A stretch of 64,000 nucleotides of DNA from Micrococcales bacterium (lineage in GTDB: Bacteria > Actinomycetota > Actinomycetes > S36-B12 > UBA10799), in the NCBI GenBank assembly GCA_016719135.1, contig JADKAV010000028.1, positions 5,798 to 69,797 on the forward strand, in the 5' to 3' direction. Positions 8,965 to 19,069 of the stretch are shown in pieces. Positions within the stretch are counted from its first letter, which is position 1. Every line of letters starts with the position of its first letter. The notes under the pieces were generated by a model, which saw nothing but the letters and a program-made list of their open reading frames with translations, made no database searches and had not been told where the DNA came from. The position numbers and the translations under genes are program-made.

Positions 8965-10107
8965 ATGGTGGATCCCATTCTCTACATCGTTCTTGGTGTT
9001 TTCCTGCTCGTTGTTGCCGTCGTTGTCGGGTTGCGGTTGGTCTCCGGCCGCCGCGTACCGCCCCCGCCGCCTCCGGAGGTCATTCCGGGCGTTGGGGACG
9101 ATGCGTCCGAACCCCGTGACACGCCGCTGCCGACGGTCGAGGACGTGGTCCTGCCCGAGCAGGGCGGCGCCCCGACGATCGAGCTCGAGCGCCCCAAGCC
9201 GACCAAGGGCCGGTTGGCGGCGCTCAAAGCGCGCCTGGCCCGATCCAACTCCGCGATCGGTCGTGGGCTACTCGCGCTGCTGACCAGCGACAAACTCGAC
9301 GAGGCCACCTGGGAGGAGATCGAGGACACGCTGATCATGTCCGACCTGGGGGTCGAGTCGGCCGGTGATCTGGTGGAACGGCTGCGCACTCGCCTGCGGG
9401 TCGACGCGGACGTGGACTGGCAGTCGGCGCTGCACGAGGAGTTGCTCGCCCTTGTCGGCCCGGACATGGACCGAACCCTGGTCGCCTCACGACAGGGCGA
9501 TCGACCGGCCGTGATCATGGTGGTCGGCGTCAACGGAACGGGAAAGACCACGACCACCGGCAAGCTCGCTCGAGTCCTCGTGGCCGACGGCCACACTGTG
9601 GTGCTCGGCGCCGCCGACACCTTCCGGGCAGCCGCCGCCGATCAGCTACAGACATGGGGCGACCGGGTGGGTGCGCGGGTCGTGCGGGGCCCGGAGGCCT
9701 CTGACCCGGCCGCGGTGGCCTTCGATGCTGTGGCAGAAGCCAACGCCGAACAGGCCGACTGCGTGGTCATCGACACGGCCGGCCGGCTGCACACCAAGGT
9801 CGGACTGATGGACGAACTGGGCAAGATCAAGCGGGTCATCAACAAACAGGGCCCGGTCGACGAGGTGCTGCTCGTGCTCGATGCCACGACCGGACAGAAC
9901 GGCCTGGCGCAGGCCCGGGTCTTCAGCGAGGTCGTCGATGTGACCGGTGTGGTCCTGACCAAACTCGACGGGACCGCTAAGGGTGGCATCGTGGTCGCTG
10001 TTCAGAAGGAGCTGGGCGTGCCGGTGAAGCTGGTGGGGCTGGGCGAGGGCCCCGACGACCTGGCACCCTTCGACCCGGACGCTTTTGTGAGTGCATTGCT
10101 GGAGTAG
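8965..10107 (+). CDS. ftsY: Signal recognition particle receptor FtsY
   Basis: SRP-receptor GTPase that docks Ffh-ribosome complexes at the membrane. From ATG 8965 the protein has 380 residues: an N-terminal hydrophobic segment (LYIVLGVFLLVVAVVVGLRL) that should anchor it, a variable Pro/Glu linker, the N domain, and the G domain with GVNGTGKTTTT (about 187-197), DTAGR (about 270) and TKLDGTAKGG (about 331). An upstream in-frame start would only add ten unconserved residues. Its partner ffh is 4.8 kb downstream. Confidence 0.95.
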   Translation: MVDPILYIVLGVFLLVVAVVVGLRLVSGRRVPPPPPPEVIPGVGDDASEPRDTPLPTVEDVVLPEQGGAPTIELERPKPTKGRLAALKARLARSNSAIGRGLLALLTSDKLDEATWEEIEDTLIMSDLGVESAGDLVERLRTRLRVDADVDWQSALHEELLALVGPDMDRTLVASRQGDRPAVIMVVGVNGTGKTTTTGKLARVLVADGHTVVLGAADTFRAAAADQLQTWGDRVGARVVRGPEASDPAAVAFDAVAEANAEQADCVVIDTAGRLHTKVGLMDELGKIKRVINKQGPVDEVLLVLDATTGQNGLAQARVFSEVVDVTGVVLTKLDGTAKGGIVVAVQKELGVPVKLVGLGEGPDDLAPFDPDAFVSALLE

Positions 10108-10440
<333 letters not shown>

Positions 10441-10478
10441 GTCACATGCGCGAAACCTCAGACCGCACGTCGTGTAAC
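10441..10478 (+). promoter_or_regulatory. GlnR-type nitrogen operator upstream of amt
   Basis: GTCAC-n6-GAAAC-n6-CCGCA-n6-GTAAC at 10441-10478 matches the spaced a/b half-site layout known for GlnR of actinobacteria (gTnAC-n6-GAAAC). A weaker GAAAC-n6-TTAAC lies just upstream at 10409-10424. The position, 68-105 bases before the amt ATG in front of a nitrogen-assimilation operon, makes the assignment likely. A glnR gene is not in this window. Confidence 0.7.
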
Positions 10479-10545
10479 ACGCCCGGGTCAGGCTGCTTTC
10501 ATCCCGAGGGAGACACCCGATGGGGAGAAGAGGAGACGCGCGACG

Positions 10546-11867
<1,322 letters not shown>

Positions 11868-11871
<4 letters not shown>

Positions 11872-12206
11872 AACTCGTCACCGCAGTCATCAAGCCGTTC
11901 AAACTCGACGATGTGAAGTCGGCCCTGGAGACCTTCGGGATCCACGGACTGACGGTCTCCGAGGCCAGCGGCTACGGTCGTCAGCGCGGGCACACCGAGG
12001 TCTACCGGGGCGCGGAGTACACCGTCGACCTGGTGCCCAAGGTACGGATCGAAGTGGTGGTCGAGGACGACGACGCGGCCAGCGTGGTCGACGTGATCGT
12101 AACAAGCGCTCAGACCGGGCGCATCGGTGATGGCAAAGTGTGGGTGTCGCCAGTGGAAAGTGTGGTCCGGGTGCGGACCGCAGAGCGCGGCGCGGACGCG
12201 CTGTGA
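11868..12206 (+). CDS. glnB: Nitrogen regulatory protein PII
   Basis: A complete 112-residue PII trimer subunit that senses 2-oxoglutarate and ATP/ADP. The T-loop contains RGAEYTVD with Tyr51, the residue adenylylated or uridylylated by GlnD; B-loop and C-loop signatures (TGRIGDGKVWV, VRVRTAERG) are present. ATG 11868 overlaps the amt stop. Because it is paired with amt, GlnK would be an equally good name. A strong hairpin follows, separating it from glnD. Confidence 0.96.
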
Positions 12207-12211
12207 CCAAG

Positions 12212-12250
12212 GACGTGGCGGTGACTGTGGGGGACAGTCGCCGCCACGTC
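12212..12250 (+). terminator. 17-bp hairpin between glnB and glnD
   Basis: Arms 12212-12228 (GACGTGGCGGTGACTGT) and 12234-12250 (ACAGTCGCCGCCACGTC) pair over 17 positions with a single G-U, leaving a GGGGG loop. It starts five bases after the glnB stop and is followed by GCTTATACG. This is the strongest intergenic hairpin in the window and should terminate or attenuate the amt-glnB transcript before glnD. Confidence 0.8.
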
Positions 12251-12276
12251 GCTTATACGATCCAGGGGAGACAACG

Positions 12277-14641
12277 GTGAGTCTGATCGCCAACGATTTC
12301 CTGTCCGCCCGCGCGGACCTCATCGCCCGTCCAGATTTCGGGCCGTCCCGCCGGCACGCGCTGACCGGCCTCACCGATGCCTGGCTGACCGAGCTGTTCC
12401 AGTCCTCCGGTGCCACCGAACTGGGGTGTTCTCTGGTGGCTGTGGGTGGCTACGGCCGAGGCGAATTGGCCCCGGCCAGTGACATCGACGTTCTGCTCCT
12501 GCACCCGTCGAAGGTGTCGGGCGACGATGTCGCCGCTGTCGCCGAGAAAATCTGGTATCCGATCTGGGACAGCGGGCTGCGTTTGGACCACAGCGTGCGC
12601 ACACCCGCGCAGGCCCGCCGACTGGCCGGTCAGGACTTGCGAGTTCTGCTCGGTCTGCTCGACGCCCGCACCGTCATCGGCGATGACCGCCTCACCGCGC
12701 AGACCCGGTCAAGCGTTCTGGGGGACTGGCGCGCCATGGCCAAGCAGCGCCTGGAAGAACTGCGCGACGGCGTTGAGCAGCGCGCTGAGATCCACGGGGA
12801 ACTCGCCCATCTTCTGGAGCCGGACGTGAAGGAGTCCTACGGTGGGCTGCGCGACCTCACCGTGATGCGCGCGTTGGCCGCCAGTTGGATCATCAGTCCA
12901 CCGCAGAGCTCGCTGAGTATGGCGCGGCTTACGCTGCTCGATACCCGTGACGCCCTGCACTCGTGTACCGGCCGCACAACCGACCGACTGACTCAGCAGG
13001 AGCAACCGCAGGTCGCCGCGATGCTCGGGTACGCCGATGAAGACGAGTTGCTACGGGCAGTCTGCGCGGCGGGACGAACCATTTCGTTCGTGAGCTCGGT
13101 GGCCTGGGGTCGGGTCCGGCGACAGGTCAAACGCAAGGCGCTCCCGCGCTTACGCAGGATCGGTCGCGCTGCGGACCGCTCACCGTTGGCCGAAGGCGTC
13201 GTGGTGCAGGACTCAGAGGTGGTCCTGGCCGCCGATGCGAGGCCGGACCGGGACCCGGTCCTGGTGCTGCGGACCGCCGCCGCCGCAGCGCAGGCAGGGC
13301 TGCGGATTTCGCCACACGCCGTCGACCGGCTGGCGCAGGAATCGGCACCCTTGCCGGTACCTTGGCCGCGGCAGGCACGGGAGAATCTGGTGAGCCTGCT
13401 GGGGGCGGGTCGGGCTACTGTGGCGGCCTGGGAGTCCTTGGACCAGGCCAATCTGATCTCCCGGCTGATCCCGGGCTGGGACGTGGTCCGCTCGGCCCCG
13501 CAACGCAACCCCGTGCACCGGTTCACCGTGGACCGACACCTCGTGGAGACGGCGGTGGCCGCCTCAAGATACACGCGCAAGGTCTCGCGTCCGGATCTAC
13601 TGCTGGTGGGGGCTCTGCTGCACGACATCGGCAAAGGGCGAGGGGGAGACCACACGGACGTCGGTGTGCGCATCAAAGACCTGGGGCCTGCACCTGGGTT
13701 TCGACACCGCGGACCGCATCCTCGTCCAGATGGTGCGTCACCACCTATTGCTGCCCGAAGTGGCCACCCGGCGTGACACCGATGATCCGTCCGTGATCGA
13801 AGCGGTCGGCAAGGCGGTCGAGACCCCCGAGGTGCTGGATCTGCTGCACTGGCTCACCGTGGCCGATGCGGCCGCTACCGGCCCCGCGGCCTGGAGTCCG
13901 TGGAAGGCCAATCTGGTGGAACTCTTGGTGGGCCGGACCCACTCGGTGCTGGCCGGCGACGAGGTCGTCATCGAACCTCTGCTCGACGATGTTGCTGAGG
14001 ACTTGTGGGCGTCGGCAGGGGTCGAGGTGGGCATTGAACCCGGTGACGAAGGTGAACTGACGATCCTGGTCAGCGCGACAGACGCGATCGGACTGCTCAG
14101 CCGTTGCGCCGGAGTCCTGGCGATCAACCGGCTGAGCGCGGATGCCGCGAGCCGCACCGTGATGGTCGGGCGGTCGATCAGTCACCTGGAGCGGTCAGAC
14201 CACGTTCGGGGAGCCGCCGCCCGCGGACTCGGCTGGCAGCGGACATGCGCCGATCCATCGCTGGGGGAACTCGACCTGCGCGGCGGCTGAACGAGCGCGC
14301 ACGTGCTTACCACGGCGCTGATGACCACCGTCCGGACCCGACGGCAGCCCTCATCGCTGACGCATCCAGCCGGATCACCGTTTTGGAGGTCCGCGCCCAC
14401 GACCGGGCCGGGCTTCTGTACTGGGTGACCTCAGCGCTGGCACAGGCCGGATTCAACGTCGATGGCGCCAAGGTCTCGACGCTGGGGTCCGAGGTGGTGG
14501 ACGTGTTCTTCCTGACCGACGAGTCGGGTTGTGCGTTGTCGGAGCGTCGGGCCGTCCGTCCGCACTGGTTCGTTGGAGCTTCGCTGGACACGCCGTTGGA
14601 GGCGCCGTGGGGTTGGAGTCCTGCGCGGGTGGTCGGCGTAG
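12277..14641 (+). CDS. glnD: PII uridylyl/adenylyl-transferase GlnD (frameshifted sequence)
   Basis: Bifunctional enzyme that modifies and demodifies PII. GTG 12277 follows AGGGGAG. The nucleotidyltransferase site GGYGRGELAPASDIDV lies at about residues 57-72; the HD phosphohydrolase motif LLHDIGKGRGGDH is near residue 446; two C-terminal ACT regions are recognisable (ELTILVSATDAIGLL and ITVLEVRAHDRAGLLYW). The frame breaks at 13683-13686, where one extra G in GGGG destroys DLGLHLGFDT, again between about 14220 and 14290, and probably near 14550, so the C-terminus is approximate. All domains survive across the frames, which points to sequence errors in a working gene. Confidence 0.85.
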
Positions 14642-14925
14642 GTCCGCCGGCCGTGCGCCGGTCGTCCAACGGCTGTACCAACCTCCACGGCTGGGCCGCA
14701 TCCGGCCAGGGTTGTTGCGACCACGCCTTGAAGATTGGCCTGCCGCCCATTGCGCGGCCGTGGAGCGGGTGATGGCTTGCGGAACAGTCCGGTGCGTTGC
14801 CCGGCGGCCGTGCGCCCGGAAGAACGCCTGGCCGTTCAAGGCGAACTGGCAGGCCCACGCTTGGGCGACTGACGGGACTTGTCGGCGACCGTTACCCTGG
14901 AATCTGAGAACCCAGGAGATGTTTC
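14642..14925. other. Intergenic region before ffh
   Basis: No gene is recognisable in this 284-base stretch; open frames on either strand lack domains or codon structure like the neighbours. The last residues of glnD may extend into its left part because the frame there is uncertain. A -10-like TACCCT at 14893-14898 and CAGGAGA at 14913-14919 precede the ffh start. Confidence 0.4.
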
Positions 14926-16452
14926 ATGTTCAATGCTCTGTCCGACCGGCTGTCCGCGACCTTCAAGGGGCTGCGTGGCAAGGGCCGGCTCTCCGAAGCG
15001 GACATCGACAACACCGTCCGGGAGATTCGCCGGGCCTTGCTTGAGGCGGACGTTTCGCTGCCGGTGGTGCGGACGTTCACTCCCGGGTGCAGGAGCGGGC
15101 CACGGGTGCCGAGGTGTCGACGAGCCTCAACCCGGCCAACAAGTCGTCAAGATCGTTCACGAGGAACTCATCGCGATCCTCGGCGGCGAGACCCGCAACC
15201 TGCGGCTGGCGAAAAAGCCCCCGACGGTCATCATGCTGCTCGGCCTGCAGGGCGCGGGCAAGACGACCCTGGCCGGCAAGCTGGCCAAACACCTTGGCGA
15301 ACCAGGGACATCACGCCCTTCCTGGTCGCAGCTGATCTACAGCGCCCCAACGCGGTGAATCAGCTGCAGATCGTGGCCGAGCGCGCCGGTGTGGACTGTT
15401 ATGCCCCCCAACCGGGCAACGGCGTCGGCGATCCCGTGGTGGTGGCCCGGGATTCCCTCGGGTACGCCGAGCAGTCACTGCACGATCTGGTCATCATCGA
15501 CACTGCGGGCCGGCTGGCCATCGACGAAGAACTGATGGGACAGGCAGCGGCCATCCGGGACGCGGTCCACCCCGACGAGATGCTGCTGGTCATCGACGCG
15601 ATGATCGGCCAGGACGCGGTGCAAACCGCGGCTGCGTTCCAGGAGACGGTCGGTGTCGACGGTGTCATCCTCACGAAACTGGACGGTGACGCCCGTGGAG
15701 GTGCGGCCCTGTCCGTGCGTGAGGCCACCGGGGCTCCGATCATGTTCGCCTCCGTCGGGGAGAAGGTGGAGGATCTCGAGGTCTTCCATCCCGACCGGAT
15801 GGCGTCGCGCATCCTCGATATGGGTGATGTCCTCACCCTGATCGAGCAGGCCGAGCGGGCCTTCGATTCCGAACAGGCCGCCCGGATGGCCGACAAGGTT
15901 GCTCGCGGTGATGCCTTCACGCTGGAGGAGTTCCTCGAGCAGATGCAAGCGGTCAAGAAGATGGGATCCATCGGCAAACTCCTGGGGATGCTGCCCGGCA
16001 TGGCCGACGCCCGCAAACAGCTCGAACAGATCGACGACCGGGACATCGACCGGGTGGCGGCCATCATCCACTCGATGACTCCGGCTGAACGCCGCGACAC
16101 CAAGATCCTCAACGGTTCGCGCCGCGCTCGTATCGCCAAGGGCGCCGGGGTGCAGGTCTCCGATGTGAACTCGTTGGTCGAGCGCTTCAGCGAGGCGCAG
16201 AAGATGATGAAGCAGATGCGCGGCGGCGGCGGCATGCCGGGGATGCCCGGGATGCCAGGGATGGGAGCTGGCTCCAAGAAGGGTAAGGGCAAGTCCAAGC
16301 CTGCGCCCAAGTCGAAGAAGGGTCGCAGCGGAAATCCGGCCAAGCGCGCCCAGCAGGTCACGGCTGAGCCGGAGAGCCCCGACGCGCCGCCGAAGCCGTT
16401 CACCGCCGATCAACTGCCGGAGGAGTTCAGCAAGCTGCTCGGCGGTCAATGA
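14926..16452 (+). CDS. ffh: Signal recognition particle protein Ffh (frameshifted sequence)
   Basis: SRP54 GTPase that binds signal sequences and 4.5S RNA. ATG 14926 gives MFNALSDRLSATFKGLRGKG, the family N domain. The G domain shows GLQGAGKTTLAGKLAK and DTAGRLAIDE, followed by the Met-rich M domain. Three one-base deletions are needed to read it: near 15072-15085 (before QERATGAEVS), near 15140 (before QVVKIVHEELI) and near 15300 (before DITPFLVAADLQRPN). Together they restore the original frame. An essential gene with every block intact across frames is best explained by consensus errors. Confidence 0.93.
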   Translation: MFNALSDRLSATFKGLRGKGRLSEADIDNTVREIRRALLEADVSLPVVRTFTPGCRSGPRVPRCRRASTRPTSRQDRSRGTHRDPRRRDPQPAAGEKAPDGHHAARPAGRGQDDPGRQAGQTPWRTRDITPFLVAADLQRPNAVNQLQIVAERAGVDCYAPQPGNGVGDPVVVARDSLGYAEQSLHDLVIIDTAGRLAIDEELMGQAAAIRDAVHPDEMLLVIDAMIGQDAVQTAAAFQETVGVDGVILTKLDGDARGGAALSVREATGAPIMFASVGEKVEDLEVFHPDRMASRILDMGDVLTLIEQAERAFDSEQAARMADKVARGDAFTLEEFLEQMQAVKKMGSIGKLLGMLPGMADARKQLEQIDDRDIDRVAAIIHSMTPAERRDTKILNGSRRARIAKGAGVQVSDVNSLVERFSEAQKMMKQMRGGGGMPGMPGMPGMGAGSKKGKGKSKPAPKSKKGRSGNPAKRAQQVTAEPESPDAPPKPFTADQLPEEFSKLLGGQ

Positions 16453-16468
16453 CCGCCCGTGGTGGGCG
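16442..16468 (+). terminator. Tight double hairpin at the end of ffh
   Basis: GCGGTC-AAT-GACCGC (16442-16456) spans the ffh stop and is followed at once by CGCCC-GTGGT-GGGCG (16454-16468). The two small stems are mutually exclusive at their shared bases. A weak terminator or 3-prime end structure is possible; there is no T-tract. Confidence 0.35.
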
Positions 16469-16614
16469 CGGGGTCGGCCGTGTCCGGGGTATCTGGCACA
16501 CTAGGGGAAGTGTTCCCGCCCTCTCACCGGGAACCATCGACTTAGCGGTGCCCGCCGGGTATGTCCCCACATGCCAGCCGGGGCCGCCACACGACAACAG
16601 GAGAGACATCCGCA

Positions 16615-17148
16615 GTGGCAGCCAAGATCAAGTTGAAGCGGCTCGGCAAGATCCGCAACCCGCAGTACCGCGTCGTCATCGCCGACGCCCGCAACAAGCG
16701 CGATGGCCGCTCGATCGAGGAGATCGGGCTCTACCACCCCAAGGAGCAGCCGTCGCTGATCCAGATCGACTCCGAGCGGGTGCAGTACTGGCTCGGCGTC
16801 GGCGCCCAGCCGACCGACGCGGTGACGGCGCTGCTCAAGGTCACCGGTGACTGGCAGAAGTTCAAGGGCCTGCCCGGTGCCGAAGGCACGCTGAAGGCCC
16901 CGGAGGAGAAGGCCGACCGCAAGAGTGCCTTCGCCGCCGCCGCCGCGGAGGCAGCTGGTCTGAAGGAGGCCGAGGCAGCCACGCCGAAGGCCAAGTCGAA
17001 GCCGGCGAAGGCCAAGGCGGAGCCCGCCGAGGAAGTCGCGACAGAGCCTGCACCTGCAGAGCCCGCAGCGGCGGAGGCCAGCGCTGAAGCACCGGCTGCT
17101 GAAGCACCGGCCACTGAATCCGCCGAGCCCCCGCAGGCCGATGCCTAG
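16615..17148 (+). CDS. rpsP: 30S ribosomal protein S16
   Basis: S16 with the conserved core AAKIKLKRLGKIRNPQYRVV and DGRSIEEIGLYHP. It starts at GTG 16615, preceded by AGGAGAG at 16600-16606, a good ribosome-binding site. The core of about 85 residues is followed by an Ala/Glu/Lys/Pro-rich tail bringing it to 177 residues. Such tails are usual in actinobacteria, though this one is long. The tail is low-complexity and probably disordered. The ATG of the KH gene lies inside the last codons, as expected for the rpsP-khpA-rimM-trmD-rplS operon. Confidence 0.95.
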   Translation: MAAKIKLKRLGKIRNPQYRVVIADARNKRDGRSIEEIGLYHPKEQPSLIQIDSERVQYWLGVGAQPTDAVTALLKVTGDWQKFKGLPGAEGTLKAPEEKADRKSAFAAAAAEAAGLKEAEAATPKAKSKPAKAKAEPAEEVATEPAPAEPAAAEASAEAPAAEAPATESAEPPQADA

Positions 17149-17392
17149 GCCACTGGCCGAGGCCTCGAGCACCTGGTCGTCGGGCATCGTGGACAACCCC
17201 GAGGACGTGTCCGTCAGTGAGCGGTCCGGGCGCGGCCGCGGGACCCTGCTGAAGGTCACTGTCCACCCGGACGACCTCGGGCGAGTCATCGGGCGCGCCG
17301 GGCGCACCGCAAAATCGCTGCGTACTGTCGTCAACGCACTGTCCGGCGGCCAGAATGTGCGAGTCGACTTCGTGGATGTGAACGGGCGCTGA
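17141..17392 (+). CDS. khpA: KH-domain RNA-binding protein KhpA
   Basis: Small single-KH protein between rpsP and rimM, with the KH core HPDDLGRVIGRAGRTAKSLRTVV. ATG 17141 overlaps the rpsP stop. The displayed N-terminal reading LAEASSTWSSGIVDNPED departs from the family only between about 17162 and 17190. Reading that stretch one frame over gives EHLVVGIVDNP, the conserved sequence. A missing base near 17164 and an extra G near 17189 would explain this, so the gene is intact apart from a compensated pair of likely errors. In other bacteria KhpA binds RNA, often with KhpB. Confidence 0.9.
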   Translation: MPRPLAEASSTWSSGIVDNPEDVSVSERSGRGRGTLLKVTVHPDDLGRVIGRAGRTAKSLRTVVNALSGGQNVRVDFVDVNGR

Positions 17393-17409
17393 CCGAGCAA
17401 CGCGTTGCG

Positions 17410-17898
17410 GTGGGCCGCATCGGCAAGCCGCATGGTGTTAAGGGCTGGGTGACGGTCGCGCCGTCAACGGACGAGCCTGAGCTGCGTTTCGCACCGGGCG
17501 CGCAACTGCAGGTCGCGCAGGGCACTCTCGTCGTTGCTGAATCGCGTGTCAATGGGCCGCCGGGTCACGCTGCGCTTCGAGGGGTACACCGACCGCGACC
17601 GGGCGCAGGCACTGCGGGGGTCGTGGCTGCATGTCGACATCGACCTCCGAGAGCCCTGCCGAAGACGACGAATTCTACGACCACCAGCTTGTGGGCCTGG
17701 AGGCTCGCGTTAACGGCTCCCGGATCGGAACCGTTGCCGAAGTTCTCCACCTACCGGCACAGGACGTGCTGGCCGTGGAGATCGATGCCGGCCGCAGGTG
17801 CTGGTGCCCTTCGTGGAACAGTTCGTGCCAGTGGTGGATCCGGACGCGGGCAGGTCCATGTCATCGACATGGAAGGGCTGCTCGAGGATGAGGATTGA
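17410..17898 (+). CDS. rimM: 16S rRNA processing protein RimM (frameshifted sequence)
   Basis: Assembly factor for the 30S head that binds S19. The N-terminal GRIGKPHGVKGWV and the PRC-barrel blocks (EFYDHQLVGLEARVNGSRIGTV, AEVLHLPAQDVLAVE, VHVIDMEGLLEDED) are all present but in different frames. Likely errors are an extra G at 17554-17556, an extra C near 17665, a missing base near 17793 and another near 17850; the net shift is zero. GTG 17410 is the first standard start, but conservation begins a few codons earlier (TEQRVAVGRIG), so the true start may be near 17389. The product ends just past the trmD ATG. Confidence 0.85.
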   Translation: MGRIGKPHGVKGWVTVAPSTDEPELRFAPGAQLQVAQGTLVVAESRVNGPPGHAALRGVHRPRPGAGTAGVVAACRHRPPRALPKTTNSTTTSLWAWRLALTAPGSEPLPKFSTYRHRTCWPWRSMPAAGAGALRGTVRASGGSGRGQVHVIDMEGLLEDED

Positions 17899-18659
17899 CG
17901 TCGTCACGATCTTCCCGGACTACCTGCAGCCGCTGAAGCTGTCGCTGATCGGCAAAGCGATCGATCGCGGGCAGGTTGTGCTGTCCATGCACGATCTGCG
18001 TGATTTCACCCATGACCGACACCGCACCGTCGATGATGCTCCGTACGGCGGTGGACCCGGAATGGTCATGAGTCCGCAGCCGTGGGGTGAGGCGCTGGAC
18101 ACCGTGCTGACCGACGAGTCGACCCTCATCGTGCCGACCCCCTCCGGGCAGACGTTCACCCAGAGTCAGGCCGAGGAGTTGGCTCAGCGGGCGCATCTGG
18201 TGTTCGCGTGCGGCCGCTATGAAGGCATTGATGCTCGCGTCGTGGAGTATTTCCGCAGCCGCGTGGAGGTCCGCGAGATCAGCATCGGCGACTACGTGCT
18301 CGCCGGCGGGGAAGCGGCGACTCTGGTGATGTGCGAGGCGATCGGGCGACTGCTGCCGGGGGTGCTGGGCAATCCACTCAGTGCGGTCGATGACTCGTTC
18401 AGCCGCCCCGACGACCTGCTGGAGGGCCCTGTGTACACACGGCCGCCGCAGTGGCGGGGACTACCGGTGCCCGCCGGTCCTGCTGTCCGGCGACCACGAA
18501 CGCATCCGCCAGTGGCGGGAAGAGCGTGCCCAGGAAAGAACCGAGGAACGCGCGATAGACGCCTGCTTGTACCGTCGTCGACGAGCGTGTGTCAGACTGA
18601 AGGGGTTCCGCGTGCCACCCGCCACAGGGGGCTACGCGCCGGAGCCAGCGATGAAGTGA
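17888..18659 (+). CDS. trmD: tRNA (guanine-N1)-methyltransferase TrmD (frameshifted sequence)
   Basis: SPOUT methyltransferase making m1G37 in tRNAs. ATG 17888 gives MRIDVVTIFPDYLQPLKLSL. The trefoil-knot SAM site is seen in DAPYGGGPGMVM, CGRYEGIDARV and EISIGDYVLAGGEAA. An extra C in GCCC near 18470 breaks PQWRGLPVPPVLLSGDHERI; after it the C-terminal helix continues in the next frame to TEERA. The exact C-terminus is uncertain, and the 18659 stop may lie beyond the natural end. Because of the insertion, the uncorrected frame runs on into rplS; that fusion is not real. Confidence 0.88.
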
Positions 18660-18712
18660 CGCAACCACCCACCACTGTGCGTTCGACCTGTGGCGAATGC
18701 AAGGAGCACATC

Positions 18713-19069
18713 ATGCACACCCTTGACTCAGTCGATGCCGCCAGCCTGCGCGACGACATCCCAGCGTTCCGACCCGGCGACACCGTCAAGGTCCACGTCA
18801 ACGTGGTTGAAGGTGAACGTAAGCGCGTTCAGGTCTTCCAGGGTGTGGTGATCCGTCGGCAGGGCGGGGGTGTGCGGGAGTCGTTCACCGTCCGCAAGGT
18901 CAGTTTCGGGGTGGGTGTCGAGCGCACGTTCCCCGTGCACAGCCCGATCATCGATCACATCGAAATGGTCAGCCGCGGGGACGTCCGTCGTGCCAAGCTC
19001 TATTACCTTCGTGAGCTGCGCGGAAAGGCCGCGAAGATCCGCGAGAAGCGCGACAACACCTCCGCGTGA
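18713..19069 (+). CDS. rplS: 50S ribosomal protein L19
   Basis: A complete 118-residue L19 at the 30S-50S interface. ATG 18713 has AGGAG at 18701-18705. Family blocks FRPGDTVKVHVNVVEGERKR, QGVVIRRQGGGVRESFTVRK and FPVHSPIIDHIE are intact. It shares a frame with the preceding trmD reading but is preceded by its own ribosome-binding site. The stop overlaps the lepB GTG (GTGA). Confidence 0.96.
   Translation: MHTLDSVDAASLRDDIPAFRPGDTVKVHVNVVEGERKRVQVFQGVVIRRQGGGVRESFTVRKVSFGVGVERTFPVHSPIIDHIEMVSRGDVRRAKLYYLRELRGKAAKIREKRDNTSA

Noticed and set aside
14307..14858. Leftward frame of about 180 codons over the glnD end
   Set aside because: It is a shadow of the glnD ACT region and has no family resemblance.
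17888..19069. TrmD-L19 fusion protein
   Set aside because: A single extra C near 18470 explains it; the natural TrmD end lies in the next frame and rplS has its own start and ribosome-binding site.
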